Shown here: piece by piece, positions 26,050 through 33,946 of the stretch
Numbering within the stretch: the stretch's first letter is position 1
Layout of the letters: each line of letters begins with the position of its first letter
From: UBA7703 sp963667195
Lineage (GTDB): Bacteria; Bacillota; Clostridia; Christensenellales; CAG-138
Length of the DNA: 64,000 nt
NCBI GenBank assembly: GCA_963667195.1
Contig: OY762962.1
Location: 1,674,001 to 1,738,000, forward strand
Direction: 5' to 3'
The notes under the pieces: generated by a model
The model's input: only the letters and a program-made list of their open reading frames with translations
Told to the model about the DNA's origin: nothing
Database searches by the model: none
Position numbers and translations under genes: made by a program

Positions 26050-26773
26050 AGAACTTCATTCTCAGCATGGTGTGCTGGATCACGCCGCCGATATAGTATT
26101 GCGGCGAATACAGCATGGGCATGCCTTCTTTGTCGTAGTCGAGCTCGTCGAGATAGAGAAGCGGCGTTCCCGTCGGCACGCAAAACGTGCTTGCCATCGC
26201 GTCATCCGCGACGGCGGGGCGCACCTCGGTGAGATCCATGTGCGGCTCCAAGCCGCAAAACTGCTTTAAAAACGAGAAGATCGGCTTTTGCAGATCCTGC
26301 TCGGTGTATTCCCTTTTCTTGATCAGCATGGTGGGGATATAGTCTTCGCAATAGATCGCGGGTTTGCCGTCCGCGCCGATGAGGCGCACAACCTTGAGCA
26401 CCGTGTCTTTGGGCGAGATGGCGAGCTTTTCCGCGACCGCGTCTCCCGCGGGGACAAGATCGTGCGCGGTGGAGAGCAGGCTCGGCTCGTGGCCGGACTG
26501 CGCGATCATCTGCATGAACTCGATCTCCATGTCCATGCGCACCGAAACCGCGAGCACATGGCGGTTGATCACGGTTCCGACGCCCTGATGGCGGCTGATA
26601 AACCCCTCCCGCTCAAGCTGAGCGAGACTGTCCCGCAGCTGTGTGCGGCTGATGTTGAGGCGCTCGGCAAGGATGCCTTCCGGCGGAAGCTTGCCCGAAT
26701 AGCGATAGGCGCCTTCCTTCATCTCACGCAGGAGTCTCGTTCGAACCGACTGAATCTGGATCTGTTCTCCCAC
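26048..26773 (-). CDS. GntR family regulator, HutC/UTRA subfamily
   Basis: A 241-residue regulator: GntR winged HTH at about 5-70 (LPPEGILAERLNISRTQLRDSLAQLEREGFISRHQGVGTVI) and a UTRA ligand domain after residue 90 ending in YIGGVIQHTMLRMKF. The start is GTG at 26773, placed 8 bases after AGGAGG; the longer upstream frame lies in the promoter region. Length matches HutC proteins. It lies directly upstream of the purine operon in the same direction, so it may control that operon; the ligand is unknown. Confidence 0.9.
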   Translation of the reverse strand: MGEQIQIQSVRTRLLREMKEGAYRYSGKLPPEGILAERLNISRTQLRDSLAQLEREGFISRHQGVGTVINRHVLAVSVRMDMEIEFMQMIAQSGHEPSLLSTAHDLVPAGDAVAEKLAISPKDTVLKVVRLIGADGKPAIYCEDYIPTMLIKKREYTEQDLQKPIFSFLKQFCGLEPHMDLTEVRPAVADDAMASTFCVPTGTPLLYLDELDYDKEGMPMLYSPQYYIGGVIQHTMLRMKF

Positions 26774-26792
26774 GTGCTGCTCCTCCTTGTCA

Positions 26793-26824
26793 TACCAATT
26801 GGTAATACAAATATGTAGTACCAA
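26793..26824 (-). promoter_or_regulatory. candidate GntR operator in its own leader
   Basis: The perfect palindrome TACCAATTGGTA (26793-26804) is followed by another TACCAA half-site (26819-26824), giving TTGGTA-N14-TACCAA. Upstream on the minus strand TTTACA-N17-TAAAGT is a plausible promoter. The palindrome ends 20 bases before the GTG start, which fits autorepression. Confidence 0.6.
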
Positions 26825-26930
26825 CGAAGTAGACTTTAGCACAGCCGAGTGGGTTTGTAAAGAAGACAATGCGTGTGAATTGCATATTTTTACAGTATTC
26901 GGCGTATATGAAAACGGGCATCACATAAAT

Positions 26931-26965
26931 AGGCATGCCGCACGTTTCACACAGGCGGCATGCCT
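26931..26965 (-). terminator. hairpin downstream of the DUF362 gene
   Basis: AGGCATGCCGC and GCGGCATGCCT form a perfect 11-bp stem with a 13-base loop. The following minus-strand sequence, ATTTATG, is only weakly U-rich. It is the likely end of the DUF362 transcript. Confidence 0.55.
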
Positions 26966-27029
26966 TGATGATTCATCATTTATATTTCTTGCGGGAACGC
27001 TGCAAGCATTGTAACGCGTCAAATGTGCC

Positions 27030-28169
27030 TTACTTTCGGTTCAGCAGCCGCGCAACCGGCGGGCGATGCACCTCGATGACGCCGTGCGGGCAGAATTCCT
27101 GACAGCAGAAGCAGCGGATGCATTTCTGCTTGTCGATCGATGCCTTCTTGTTCGCAATCGTGATCGCGCCGGCGGGGCAGACGCGGAAGCACTCGCCGCA
27201 ACCGACGCATCGGGGTTGATCGATCAACGGCCTGCTTGCGAACATGCCGGAGAGGAGCTTTGCGATGGTAGGATTCTTGCTGCCCCAGAGGGTCACGTCC
27301 TGCTTGGGCGTGAGCTGGTAGTTGGGAATCACGAACGACTGCAGATCGCCAAACACGCGAAGATCGCCGATCTCCTGCGGCACGAGCCCGCGCGAAACCG
27401 CGGCGGCGAGCGTCGGCACATCGTTTGCCGAAAGATTCATAAGGTGCGCGCCCGCGAGGTCGAGCGCATGCGGGTTAAACGAGGCGAGGATTGCGCCCAT
27501 GAAGCGCGGGGTTCCGCCGGAAGGGCCGTTTCCCTCCATGGCCATGATCGCGTCCGCAATCGAAAGTCGCGGCTTGCACCATTCGCACAGATCGACCAGC
27601 ATGTTGGCAAACGCCTCATGCGTGTTGTAGCGATAGTGAAACTCGGACTTGCGCAGCCCGGGAATGATGCCAAATAGGTTTTTGCAAGCGCCCGTGTACG
27701 CCATCAGCGCGTGCGTCTTCATCTTACATAGGTCGATCACCGCGTCCGCCTCGGCGATATAGCTCGCCACCTGAAACTCTTTGGCGGAGACGGCCTCGGG
27801 GTAGGAGACATCCTGGATCGCGAAGTTGTCGTTGAGCGTCGCTCCTGACTTGAGCACCTGCCGCATGCCCGTGGTGGAGTAGACGCCCGCTAAAAACGCC
27901 GCGCTGAAAGGGCCGCCTGGGCTGTCTCCAACCACGATGTTCGCGCCGCGTTCGACGAGAAGCTCGCATAGCGCGGTGGCGATCTGCGGGTGCACGGTTC
28001 CGGCTTTCTCCGGCTTGATTTGCATCATCATGTTGACCTTGAGCGCAATCTTCATGCCAGGTTTGACCCAATCGAGGCCGCCGATGGGTGCAAGAGCAGC
28101 AACCAAGCCGGCCTTCACAACCTCCGGCTCATAGCTTTCGCAGCGCGAAATCGAAACATCACAATTCAT
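27030..28169 (-). CDS. DUF362 domain-containing 4Fe-4S protein
   Basis: The 379-residue product has a DUF362 domain (about 30-300; KPGMKIALKVNMM, CKMKTHALMAYTGACKNLFG) and two C-terminal ferredoxin motifs, CVGCGECFRVCP and CIRCFCCQEFCP, able to bind two 4Fe-4S clusters. Such proteins are common in anaerobes; the function is unproven. The ATG at 28169 (MNCDVSISRC) is preferred over a longer frame that runs through the promoter. A TGGTATAAT extended -10 lies about 46 bases upstream (28215-28220). Confidence 0.9.
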   Translation of the reverse strand: MNCDVSISRCESYEPEVVKAGLVAALAPIGGLDWVKPGMKIALKVNMMMQIKPEKAGTVHPQIATALCELLVERGANIVVGDSPGGPFSAAFLAGVYSTTGMRQVLKSGATLNDNFAIQDVSYPEAVSAKEFQVASYIAEADAVIDLCKMKTHALMAYTGACKNLFGIIPGLRKSEFHYRYNTHEAFANMLVDLCEWCKPRLSIADAIMAMEGNGPSGGTPRFMGAILASFNPHALDLAGAHLMNLSANDVPTLAAAVSRGLVPQEIGDLRVFGDLQSFVIPNYQLTPKQDVTLWGSKNPTIAKLLSGMFASRPLIDQPRCVGCGECFRVCPAGAITIANKKASIDKQKCIRCFCCQEFCPHGVIEVHRPPVARLLNRK

Positions 28170-28302
28170 AGTCTTCTCACGATCTGTCGAGTGTTTTTTG
28201 TAATTTTTATGTGGATTATACCATACTTGCCACACGGCAAGCGAACAGAGCTAACTGGATGATTCAGGGCGCGCAAGAAAGATTTTCTCTTTGAACAATC
28301 GG

Positions 28303-28317
28303 ATACCACATATGGTA
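28303..28317 (+). repeat. 15-bp direct repeat, copy 1
   Basis: ATACCACATATGGTA; the second copy is 136 bases away. The similarity extends loosely upstream (TTGAA and AATCGG/ATTCGG). Confidence 0.7.
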
Positions 28318-28438
28318 CTTTTGTAAATGACTCAGAATAACTGACAATTTAGATGGGTTGAAAGACAAAAAATGCCTAACCTTCAAGCAAAGAACAAGAT
28401 TGCGTATAAAAAAGATACGTTCTTGAAGATTCGGGAAA

Positions 28439-28453
28439 ATACCACATATGGTA
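28439..28453 (+). repeat. 15-bp direct repeat, copy 2
   Basis: Exact copy of ATACCACATATGGTA at 28303-28317. Confidence 0.7.
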
Positions 28454-28483
28454 AACAATAAAAATCCGTTATTAATTCAAAAT

Positions 28484-28500
28484 CCCGCGCGAAGCGCGGA
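28484..28500 (-). terminator. short terminator after the methyltransferase gene
   Basis: CCGCGC/GCGCGG stem with a 3-base loop followed on the minus strand by GATTTTGAATT. The gene's stop lies 14 bases upstream in transcription order. Confidence 0.5.
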
Positions 28501-28514
28501 AAAAGAAGAAACCC

Positions 28515-29348
28515 CTATACCCGCCAGCTGATCAGGGCCGTGTTGAGCTGTGTTTCATCCGGCACCATGCCGTCCTTTGCCTGCGAAGCAAAGTAGTCAC
28601 GCAGAGTAGGTCGCGAGGTCTCCGCCGGAATACCGAATATTTCGAGATAGATCTCGTTTCGGCGGCAGGCATCCTCGATCGGGATTTCGTATTCGTAGTG
28701 TGCGGAGTACGACTGCATATTTGGCTGCTTGCCGGAAAGGTACAGCGACTCGTAATACCAGAGCGCTTCGGTCGTCATGCCGCCCGTCGGGTGAACGTCG
28801 AGCAGCTCCATGAGTCGCTTGCGGTGGCGGTCGAAGGAGCCGCGCGTGACGGCGATGATGCCGCAGGCGTGCTCGCTCAGCGCCTGCATGCGCAGTAGCT
28901 CGTCATAGTCGCAGATGGCGGGGCACATTGAGGTAAAGACGAAGGAGTAGCGCTTGTCCGGGAAAACGTCCTCCCACATTTGCTCGTGGCAGGTGATGCT
29001 ATCGATGCGCAACTGCTCCGCGTGCGCTTGTAGAATCCGTAGCGCGTTCGGGTCCATGTCCATCGCGGTGACCTCGCAGCCCCGCGCGGCAAACGCGAGC
29101 GCGTAGGTGCCGCTGCCGGAGCCGATGTCCAGCACGGAGGATTCCTGCGTGAGCAGTCCCTGCCGAAACAGCAGGTCTACCACCTCCGCCGCGTGCGGAT
29201 CGATCTCCGCCTCGTCGGGTCGGGTCGGATCGTTTATTTGCGCGTAATAGCGCATCCAGCGCAGGTTACGTTCGATGCGCTCGGCTTTCTCGCCGTGGTT
29301 ACCCGCGCGCTTCCAAGCATCGGCGCATGCGTCCAGTGAGTCAAACAT
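28515..29348 (-). CDS. class I SAM-dependent methyltransferase
   Basis: A 277-residue protein with a Rossmann methyltransferase core: motif I VLDIGSGSGTYALAFA near residues 70-85, acidic motif II TAMDMDPNALRIL, and a post-motif segment FVFTSMCPAICD. The N-terminal helices (FDSLDACADAWKRAG) and the C-terminal cap are typical of small-molecule methyltransferases of anaerobes. The ATG at 29348 follows GGAGGAAG; a longer upstream frame is spurious because it crosses a terminator. Substrate unknown. Confidence 0.9.
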   Translation of the reverse strand: MFDSLDACADAWKRAGNHGEKAERIERNLRWMRYYAQINDPTRPDEAEIDPHAAEVVDLLFRQGLLTQESSVLDIGSGSGTYALAFAARGCEVTAMDMDPNALRILQAHAEQLRIDSITCHEQMWEDVFPDKRYSFVFTSMCPAICDYDELLRMQALSEHACGIIAVTRGSFDRHRKRLMELLDVHPTGGMTTEALWYYESLYLSGKQPNMQSYSAHYEYEIPIEDACRRNEIYLEIFGIPAETSRPTLRDYFASQAKDGMVPDETQLNTALISWRV

Positions 29349-29372
29349 ACTTCCTCCGGATTGAGCGATTAT

Positions 29373-29410
29373 AAAAAACGATTCCGCGGCAGAGAGAGCC
29401 ACGGAATCGC
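29373..29410 (-). terminator. intrinsic terminator of the small membrane-protein operon
   Basis: On the minus strand GCGATTCCGTGGC pairs with GCCGCGGAATCG and is followed by TTTTTT. Confidence 0.85.
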
Positions 29411-29425
29411 AAAGGACATACAGGA

Positions 29426-29737
29426 TTATTTCCGCTTGAGCGCAGCCTTGACGACGCCCTTCGGGTCCTTGATCAGCAGCACGACCACCCACACGACCAG
29501 CCCCAGCGCGACCACGGAGAGGCCAAGATAGAGATCGTTTGCCATCGCTTCCAGCGAAGGTGTAAAGTAGGCGGCCTTGAGCTCCGTGTATTCGAAGATT
29601 GCGTCCACGAACCACATGATCGAAGCACCCCAGTACAGATAGCACAGGATGCCGAGCTTCATGTCGTCGTTCGGCGCCTTCTTATACCACTTAACGGTCG
29701 CAAAAACCGCCGCGAATACGGTCACAAGCAGCGTCAT
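29426..29737 (-). CDS. small membrane protein, unknown function
   Basis: A 103-residue protein with three hydrophobic helices: an N-terminal one (TLLVTVFAAVFATV), a middle one rich in aromatics (GILCYLYWGASIMWFVDAIF) and a C-terminal one (LGLSVVALGLVVWVVVLLI), ending in a basic tail. It follows a 138-residue membrane protein by 13 bases and shares its transcript. I recognise no family. The acidic and tyrosine residues of the middle helix (DAIFEYTELK) may be functional. It probably forms a complex with its neighbour. Confidence 0.75.
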   Translation of the reverse strand: MTLLVTVFAAVFATVKWYKKAPNDDMKLGILCYLYWGASIMWFVDAIFEYTELKAAYFTPSLEAMANDLYLGLSVVALGLVVWVVVLLIKDPKGVVKAALKRK

Positions 29738-29750
29738 GGCGCGTTAACCG

Positions 29751-30167
29751 TTAGCGGGTGGCCTTGGCTGGCTTGAGCGCGTTCTTCTGCATGGAGCCGG
29801 AGATCACGACCATCGCAACCCAAACTGCGGTGACCAGCACCGCCATCGCGACGCCGACGGTGGACATCTCGCGCAGCATGACCGCCGTGTCCGCGGGATT
29901 GCTCGCCGCGGTCAGGAACGGGAACATCGGCACAACTTCGCCATGCCAGACATGCTCAAATGCGAGCAGGAACGAGCCGCCCCAGAGCAGGTTGGAAAGC
30001 CAGCGGAGCTTCTTCGAAAACGGAACCTTCGCATCCGCGTCGGACTCCAAAGCAGCGCTGTCCTCGCGCTTGAACATCGGCAGCAGCTTGTTTTCGCGCG
30101 CAATCAGAATCTGCGTCGCGACGGTGACGATGACCGCCTCGGTGGCGGGAACCAGAAAACATGCCAT
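29751..30167 (-). CDS. membrane protein, unknown function, behind a structured leader
   Basis: The 138-residue product has three hydrophobic segments: ACFLVPATEAVIVTVATQIL at the start, LSNLLWGGSFLLAFEHVWHG in the middle and VAMAVLVTAVWVAMVVI near the end. The acidic residue in the first helix and the FEHVWH patch with two histidines could bind a metal or be part of a channel, which is inference only. A TTTTGGAGGTCGT ribosome site precedes the ATG. Its leader holds a terminator with a competing hairpin, suggesting ligand-dependent control. No family is recognised. Confidence 0.75.
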   Translation of the reverse strand: MACFLVPATEAVIVTVATQILIARENKLLPMFKREDSAALESDADAKVPFSKKLRWLSNLLWGGSFLLAFEHVWHGEVVPMFPFLTAASNPADTAVMLREMSTVGVAMAVLVTAVWVAMVVISGSMQKNALKPAKATR

Positions 30168-30346
30168 ACTACGACCTCCAAAATGTGTTGTTCTCTATCT
30201 GGATTAAAACAAAAAAAGCACACGGCTCGTTACCCGAAAGCCGTATGCTTTCCATACGCATCCCTGTTGATTCACACAAGTGTGAGAAAGGGGCAGACGC
30301 AAAGCCCGGCAGCCGTTGTTTCATCCAACGAATCACGCATAGCCTA
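30168..30346 (-). ncRNA. candidate orphan riboswitch/attenuator leader
   Basis: A predicted promoter (TTGACA 30364-30369, N17, TAGGCT 30341-30346) would start a leader of about 165 nt. It contains a possible P1 UGAUUC/GAAUCA enclosing CGUUG-GAUGAAA-CAACG, GGGC/GCCC and CACAC/GUGUG stems. Next comes CGUAUG-GAAAG-CAUACG, which shares its 3-prime strand with a 13-bp terminator stem (AAAGCAUACGGCU/AGCCGUGUGCUUU, 30215-30251) followed by U7. Mutually exclusive hairpins before a membrane-protein gene are the mark of a transcriptional riboswitch. I could not match it to a known class. Confidence 0.55.
30215..30251 (-). terminator. leader terminator of the membrane-protein operon
   Basis: Thirteen consecutive pairs, one of them G-U, an 11-base loop, and T7GT4 on the minus strand. 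It may also end the upstream LRR transcript. Confidence 0.85.
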
Positions 30347-30432
30347 ACCCAAAGGGCGAGGATTGTCAATCCTTAAGATGGAGAAACGGTGGAATTCGTG
30401 GCAGCAACTGCGTCTCAGCGCGGGGCATCTTT

Positions 30433-31878
30433 TCACCCTTGCGGCAACTCGAAGTTCTTGTCCGTCAGATTGGGATAGATGTCCTTGAGTACGGTGTAGT
30501 CCGGCGCGTACTTTTCGCCAAACGGCTGGGCCAGATACAGCGTCGTGAGGTTAACTAACCCCGCGAGCGGCGTGAAATCGAGCGGTACGCCATTGAGATA
30601 CAGCGACTGGAGACTCGTTAACCCGGAAAGCGCGGATACATCTTTCAGTTCGTTGCAATACGACAGATCGAGCCGGGTGAGCTTCGTTAGCCCGGCCAGT
30701 GAAGCAAGCCCCTCCGCAGTGCAGCGGGTTCCGCTGAGGTTGAGCTGGGTTAAATTCGGAAAGCTGGACAGCGCGTGGATGTCGCGAACCGGATTGTTCG
30801 ATAGATCGAGTATGTTCAGGTTTTTCATGCCACGCAGCACGTCGATACTCTCGACTGCGTTGTTCTGCAGCTCCAGCTTTTCTAGATTCGGGAAATACTT
30901 CAGCGCGTGGATGTTTTTTATGAGCAGGTTATCCGGTATGGACTCCTGCCACTGGTTTCCGAGCGATAGAGTCGTGATTGATTGCGTATCCGCCATCGTG
31001 ATATCGCCGGAGGGGATGTTCAGCGCCTCGCGCACCCACTGCTCCAGCACGGCATCGTTAAACTGAATCGGCTGCGGCGCAGCAACCGGCGAAAAGTCCT
31101 GTTCCGTGAGGTTCGGGTAGATGTCCTTGAGCACGGAGTAATCCATCACGGGGTTGTCGCGCAGCGTTAACGAGGTTAACTCCTTCAGTCCTGCGAGCGG
31201 GGAGAGATCCTGCACAAGGTTTTCTTCCATGTAGAGCTTGTTGAGGTGCGGCATGTTTGCAAGCGGACTGATGTCTTGAATGCTGTTCCCTTTGATCCAA
31301 AGGTCGCGCATATTGATCATGCCGGAGAGCGCGCTGATATCCGAAAGATACCGGCATCCCCAAATCCAGAGACCCTGAAGATTGACGAGCGGCTTGAGCG
31401 GTGAGATATCGTAGATTTCGTCGCAGCCAAGCAGCAGCACCTCCAGCTTGACCAGCCCCGACAGCGGGCTGAGGTCGACGCCCTTGCCGCCGTTTTGCAG
31501 CGCCCAGCTCATCTGAAGGTTGGTGAGATTTGTAAAATACCGGAGCGCTTCGAGGCTGTGGATGCGCGGCTTCGACCAATCGGTGCCGTCCATCGTGAGG
31601 TCGAGTTGCGTCACGTTCAGCGCGTCCGCTACCGTGATGTCGCCGGAGGGCTTGTTGATCGCTGTTCGGATCATGCCTTCGAGCACCTCGTCGTCAAACA
31701 GGATTGCGGCGTTGGGGTCCTGCGTGGGTTCTGGCGTAGCCGCGGGCGCGGCGGTGGGTTTCGGCGCCTCGGTTGAGGCGCTAGAGGACGATTGCGCCGT
31801 CTGCGGGGCTGCCGCTGCGCAGGCGAACATGCTCAATACCAAGAGCATCGCAAGAAACAGGCTGATCAGTCGCTTCAT
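30433..31878 (-). CDS. leucine-rich repeat lipoprotein with two duplicated halves
   Basis: A 481-residue surface protein. A lipoprotein-like signal (LVLSMFAC, C20) is followed by a proline/threonine-rich linker. Then come two LRR modules of about 200 residues, each opening with the same cap (IRTAINKPSGDIT and VREALNIPSGDIT) and closing with DYSVLKDIYPNLTEQDF or DYTVLKDIYPNLTDKNF. Repeats have the 22-residue SDS22/internalin pattern LxxLxLxxNxIxDISPL. It is anchored outside the membrane and probably binds a protein or glycan. A terminator lies about 180 bases downstream. Confidence 0.9.
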   Translation of the reverse strand: MKRLISLFLAMLLVLSMFACAAAAPQTAQSSSSASTEAPKPTAAPAATPEPTQDPNAAILFDDEVLEGMIRTAINKPSGDITVADALNVTQLDLTMDGTDWSKPRIHSLEALRYFTNLTNLQMSWALQNGGKGVDLSPLSGLVKLEVLLLGCDEIYDISPLKPLVNLQGLWIWGCRYLSDISALSGMINMRDLWIKGNSIQDISPLANMPHLNKLYMEENLVQDLSPLAGLKELTSLTLRDNPVMDYSVLKDIYPNLTEQDFSPVAAPQPIQFNDAVLEQWVREALNIPSGDITMADTQSITTLSLGNQWQESIPDNLLIKNIHALKYFPNLEKLELQNNAVESIDVLRGMKNLNILDLSNNPVRDIHALSSFPNLTQLNLSGTRCTAEGLASLAGLTKLTRLDLSYCNELKDVSALSGLTSLQSLYLNGVPLDFTPLAGLVNLTTLYLAQPFGEKYAPDYTVLKDIYPNLTDKNFELPQG

Positions 31879-32143
31879 AACTGCCTCCTTATGAAATTCG
31901 TTTTTTCGGTTGGGTCATCAGGAATTGAAGAGCATGAGATAACGCTATCATTTCACATCTTTCGTACAAATGTAATCTGTTTTACATTTTTCCATTGCGT
32001 TTTCAATGATTACTCTGGTGCGTGTAAATCGTGGAATCGATCCGCTTTCTCCGCGACATTGTGGTTGAAAGCAACCGGGATTTGTTGTACAGTAACCATA
32101 ACCCGCGGGGGAACCCGCCAACGACACGCAAAGGCAGGAACGC

Positions 32144-32845
32144 ATGGCGAACACAACCAATCAACGCTACCAATATCTCCTATTCGACATCGACAACACG
32201 CTGATGGACTTCACGGCGGGTGAAAAAACCGCGCTGTTTCAGACGATGGATGAACTCGGCATCCCGCTAGCCGAGGCGGATTATGAGCGGTATCTCGATA
32301 TCAACCGCGCAGCGTGGGCGCGCTTTGAGGCGGGCGAGCTGGACAGCAAAGCCGTTCAGCGCGTGCGGTTTGAGCACTTTGCCGCGCATCTTGGGCACGA
32401 CACCGAAAAAGGCACGGGCATGAACGCGCGATACGTGGAGAATCTCGGTCAGCAGGCGATTCTGCTGCCCGGGGCAATGGAGCTGCTAACGCAGCTTTCG
32501 AGCCGTTATCAGCTTGCCGTCGCGACCAACGGGCTGACGCTGGTACAGCGCGCGCGCCTGCAAAAAAGCGGGTTTCTGCCGCTGCTCAGCGGGGTGTTCA
32601 TCTCGCAGGAGATGGGCGTGCAAAAGCCGGACAAAGCGTACTACGAGCAGATCATGCGCGCCTTTGGCGACGATGCGCGCGAAAAATACCTCATGATCGG
32701 GGACTCGCTTTCCGCGGACATCGCGGGCGGCGTCAACGCGGGCATCGACACCTGCTGGTACCATCCCGCGGGCGCGGAGGCCGCCGAACCCCAACCCACA
32801 TACACCGTTCGCGGGTATGAGGAGCTGTTGGAGCTGCTTTTATAA
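32144..32845 (+). CDS. yjjG: YjjG family HAD nucleotidase
   Basis: This 233-residue HAD phosphatase resembles YjjG, the house-cleaning nucleotidase that dephosphorylates non-canonical pyrimidine nucleotides. The catalytic motif LLFDIDNTL has D15 and D17; motif II is VATNG; motif III and IV are PDKAYYEQI and MIGDSLSADIAGG. Length fits. The last 62 bases are duplicated 1 kb downstream. A PpnP nucleoside phosphorylase nearby supports a nucleotide-salvage role. Confidence 0.9.
   Translation: MANTTNQRYQYLLFDIDNTLMDFTAGEKTALFQTMDELGIPLAEADYERYLDINRAAWARFEAGELDSKAVQRVRFEHFAAHLGHDTEKGTGMNARYVENLGQQAILLPGAMELLTQLSSRYQLAVATNGLTLVQRARLQKSGFLPLLSGVFISQEMGVQKPDKAYYEQIMRAFGDDAREKYLMIGDSLSADIAGGVNAGIDTCWYHPAGAEAAEPQPTYTVRGYEELLELLL
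32777..32838 (+). repeat. 62-bp exact direct repeat, copy 1 (3-prime end of yjjG)
   Basis: Identical to 33793-33854. It encodes the C-terminal EAAEPQPTYTVRGYEELLEL of YjjG. Confidence 0.9.
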
Positions 32846-32875
32846 CACAAATCAATAGAACAATGAGGTCGATGC

Positions 32876-33778
32876 ATGAAACGACGGTTGAGCTTACTAC
32901 TGGTCGCCTTGCTGCTGCTGACGGCGATTCCCGGCGTTGCGCACGCGGATATGGGACCAAAACCTTCTATTGACATCACCTTCACGGGGCTGGAAGGCAA
33001 AACGTACTACGCCTGTCTTCTCGCACCGGACAATGGCGAAGGCGACTACTTTGGCGCGCTAACCTTCAAGCAGTCGCTGGAAGACGGGTATAGCACCGGT
33101 TTGACGGAGGCCGAACAGCAGCTGTTTCTGAATTATAAGGACAGCGACGGGTTTGTGCCACTGTATGACGTCAGGGATTGTTCGAACGATCATCATTTGT
33201 ATTCAGGCAGATTCCCGCCCGCAGAGTTCAAAGTGCTCATCTACTTTCCACGAACCGGCAAAATGGTGGTCAGCGACCAGATTTATAAGAATTACGCATT
33301 CAACAGCTATTACCGCATCGATGCAGCGCGCTGCGGCCTGACGCCGGAGAGCAGCGGAGTGATGAATCTGCAAATGCTGAATGGCTACGTGTATGCAGGG
33401 CTGTTTCTATCGTTTCTCTTGCGCCTTGCTGTTACGCTGGCAATCGAGATCGGCATTGCCTGGGCGTTTCAACTGCGCGAAAAGCGCGTGCTGCGGCTGA
33501 TCGTGATCGTGAATGTCATCACGCAAACGCTGCTGACGCTGACGTTGAGCCTGATCGATTTCTTCAACGGGTCACTTTCTTCGCTTATCATATATGTCCT
33601 GCTGGAAACGGGGGTATTCCTGATCGAGGGGATTATCTATTCCGTGCGGGTGAATGAGATCAGCGAGAGGCAATTCAAAATAGGGGAGCTGTGGGGCGTG
33701 GCGTGGCTGTCAAACACGACATCGTTTCTTGTGGGTGTGTTCCTCCTCGCGCTCCCGCAGAACCTGATGTTTTTTTAA
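32876..33778 (+). CDS. exported membrane protein, unknown function
   Basis: A 300-residue protein with a classic signal peptide (KRRLSLLLVALLLLTAIPGVAHA) followed by ADMGPKPS and a soluble domain of about 140 residues. Four to five transmembrane helices follow from about residue 165 to the end. The layout, an extracytoplasmic sensor-like domain and a helical membrane part, recurs in Clostridia but I know no function. It is inserted between yjjG and a copy of the yjjG 3-prime end. Confidence 0.8.
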   Translation: MKRRLSLLLVALLLLTAIPGVAHADMGPKPSIDITFTGLEGKTYYACLLAPDNGEGDYFGALTFKQSLEDGYSTGLTEAEQQLFLNYKDSDGFVPLYDVRDCSNDHHLYSGRFPPAEFKVLIYFPRTGKMVVSDQIYKNYAFNSYYRIDAARCGLTPESSGVMNLQMLNGYVYAGLFLSFLLRLAVTLAIEIGIAWAFQLREKRVLRLIVIVNVITQTLLTLTLSLIDFFNGSLSSLIIYVLLETGVFLIEGIIYSVRVNEISERQFKIGELWGVAWLSNTTSFLVGVFLLALPQNLMFF

Positions 33779-33792
33779 GTTTCGCCGCGGAT

Positions 33793-33861
33793 GAGGCCGC
33801 CGAACCCCAACCCACATACACCGTTCGCGGGTATGAGGAGCTGTTGGAGCTGCTACTGTAG
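33793..33861 (+). pseudogene. remnant of a second yjjG copy
   Basis: 62 bases identical to the end of yjjG (32777-32838), followed by different last codons (CTA CTG TAG instead of CTT TTA TAA). The frame still reads the YjjG C-terminus through to a stop. This is the 3-prime scar of a tandem or allelic duplication. It is also copy 2 of the direct repeat. Confidence 0.85.
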
Positions 33862-33946
33862 AGATATCTTTCGAAACTAACTCTATCTTTCCCTTGAGAT
33901 TTACGTTATTATAGGAAAAATCGCTCGCAAACGGGAGGAAACAGCA

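Larger units (their letters stand above)
28170..28514. other. AT-rich intergenic gap with duplicated 15-mer
   Basis: This 345-base gap is much more AT-rich than its surroundings. It contains the DUF362 promoter near 28215, the dyad TTGCC-N4-GGCAA (28227-28240), two exact copies of ATACCACATATGGTA, and an imperfect inverted repeat around 28380-28430 (CTTCAAG / CTTGAAG, CGTAT / ATACG). A 64-codon frame exists on the minus strand (28264-28458) without a ribosome site; I do not call it a gene. It could be a decayed mobile element. Confidence 0.5.

Noticed and set aside
28264..28458. 64-codon frame on the minus strand in the AT-rich gap
   Set aside because: No ribosome site, and the frame contains the duplicated 15-mer at both ends.
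30241..30340. GACGCAAAGCC on the plus strand, like the core of a c-di-GMP-I riboswitch
   Set aside because: The partner segment (GGGCAAACC and its hairpin) is missing, there is no plus-strand gene downstream, and the U-tract terminator is on the other strand.
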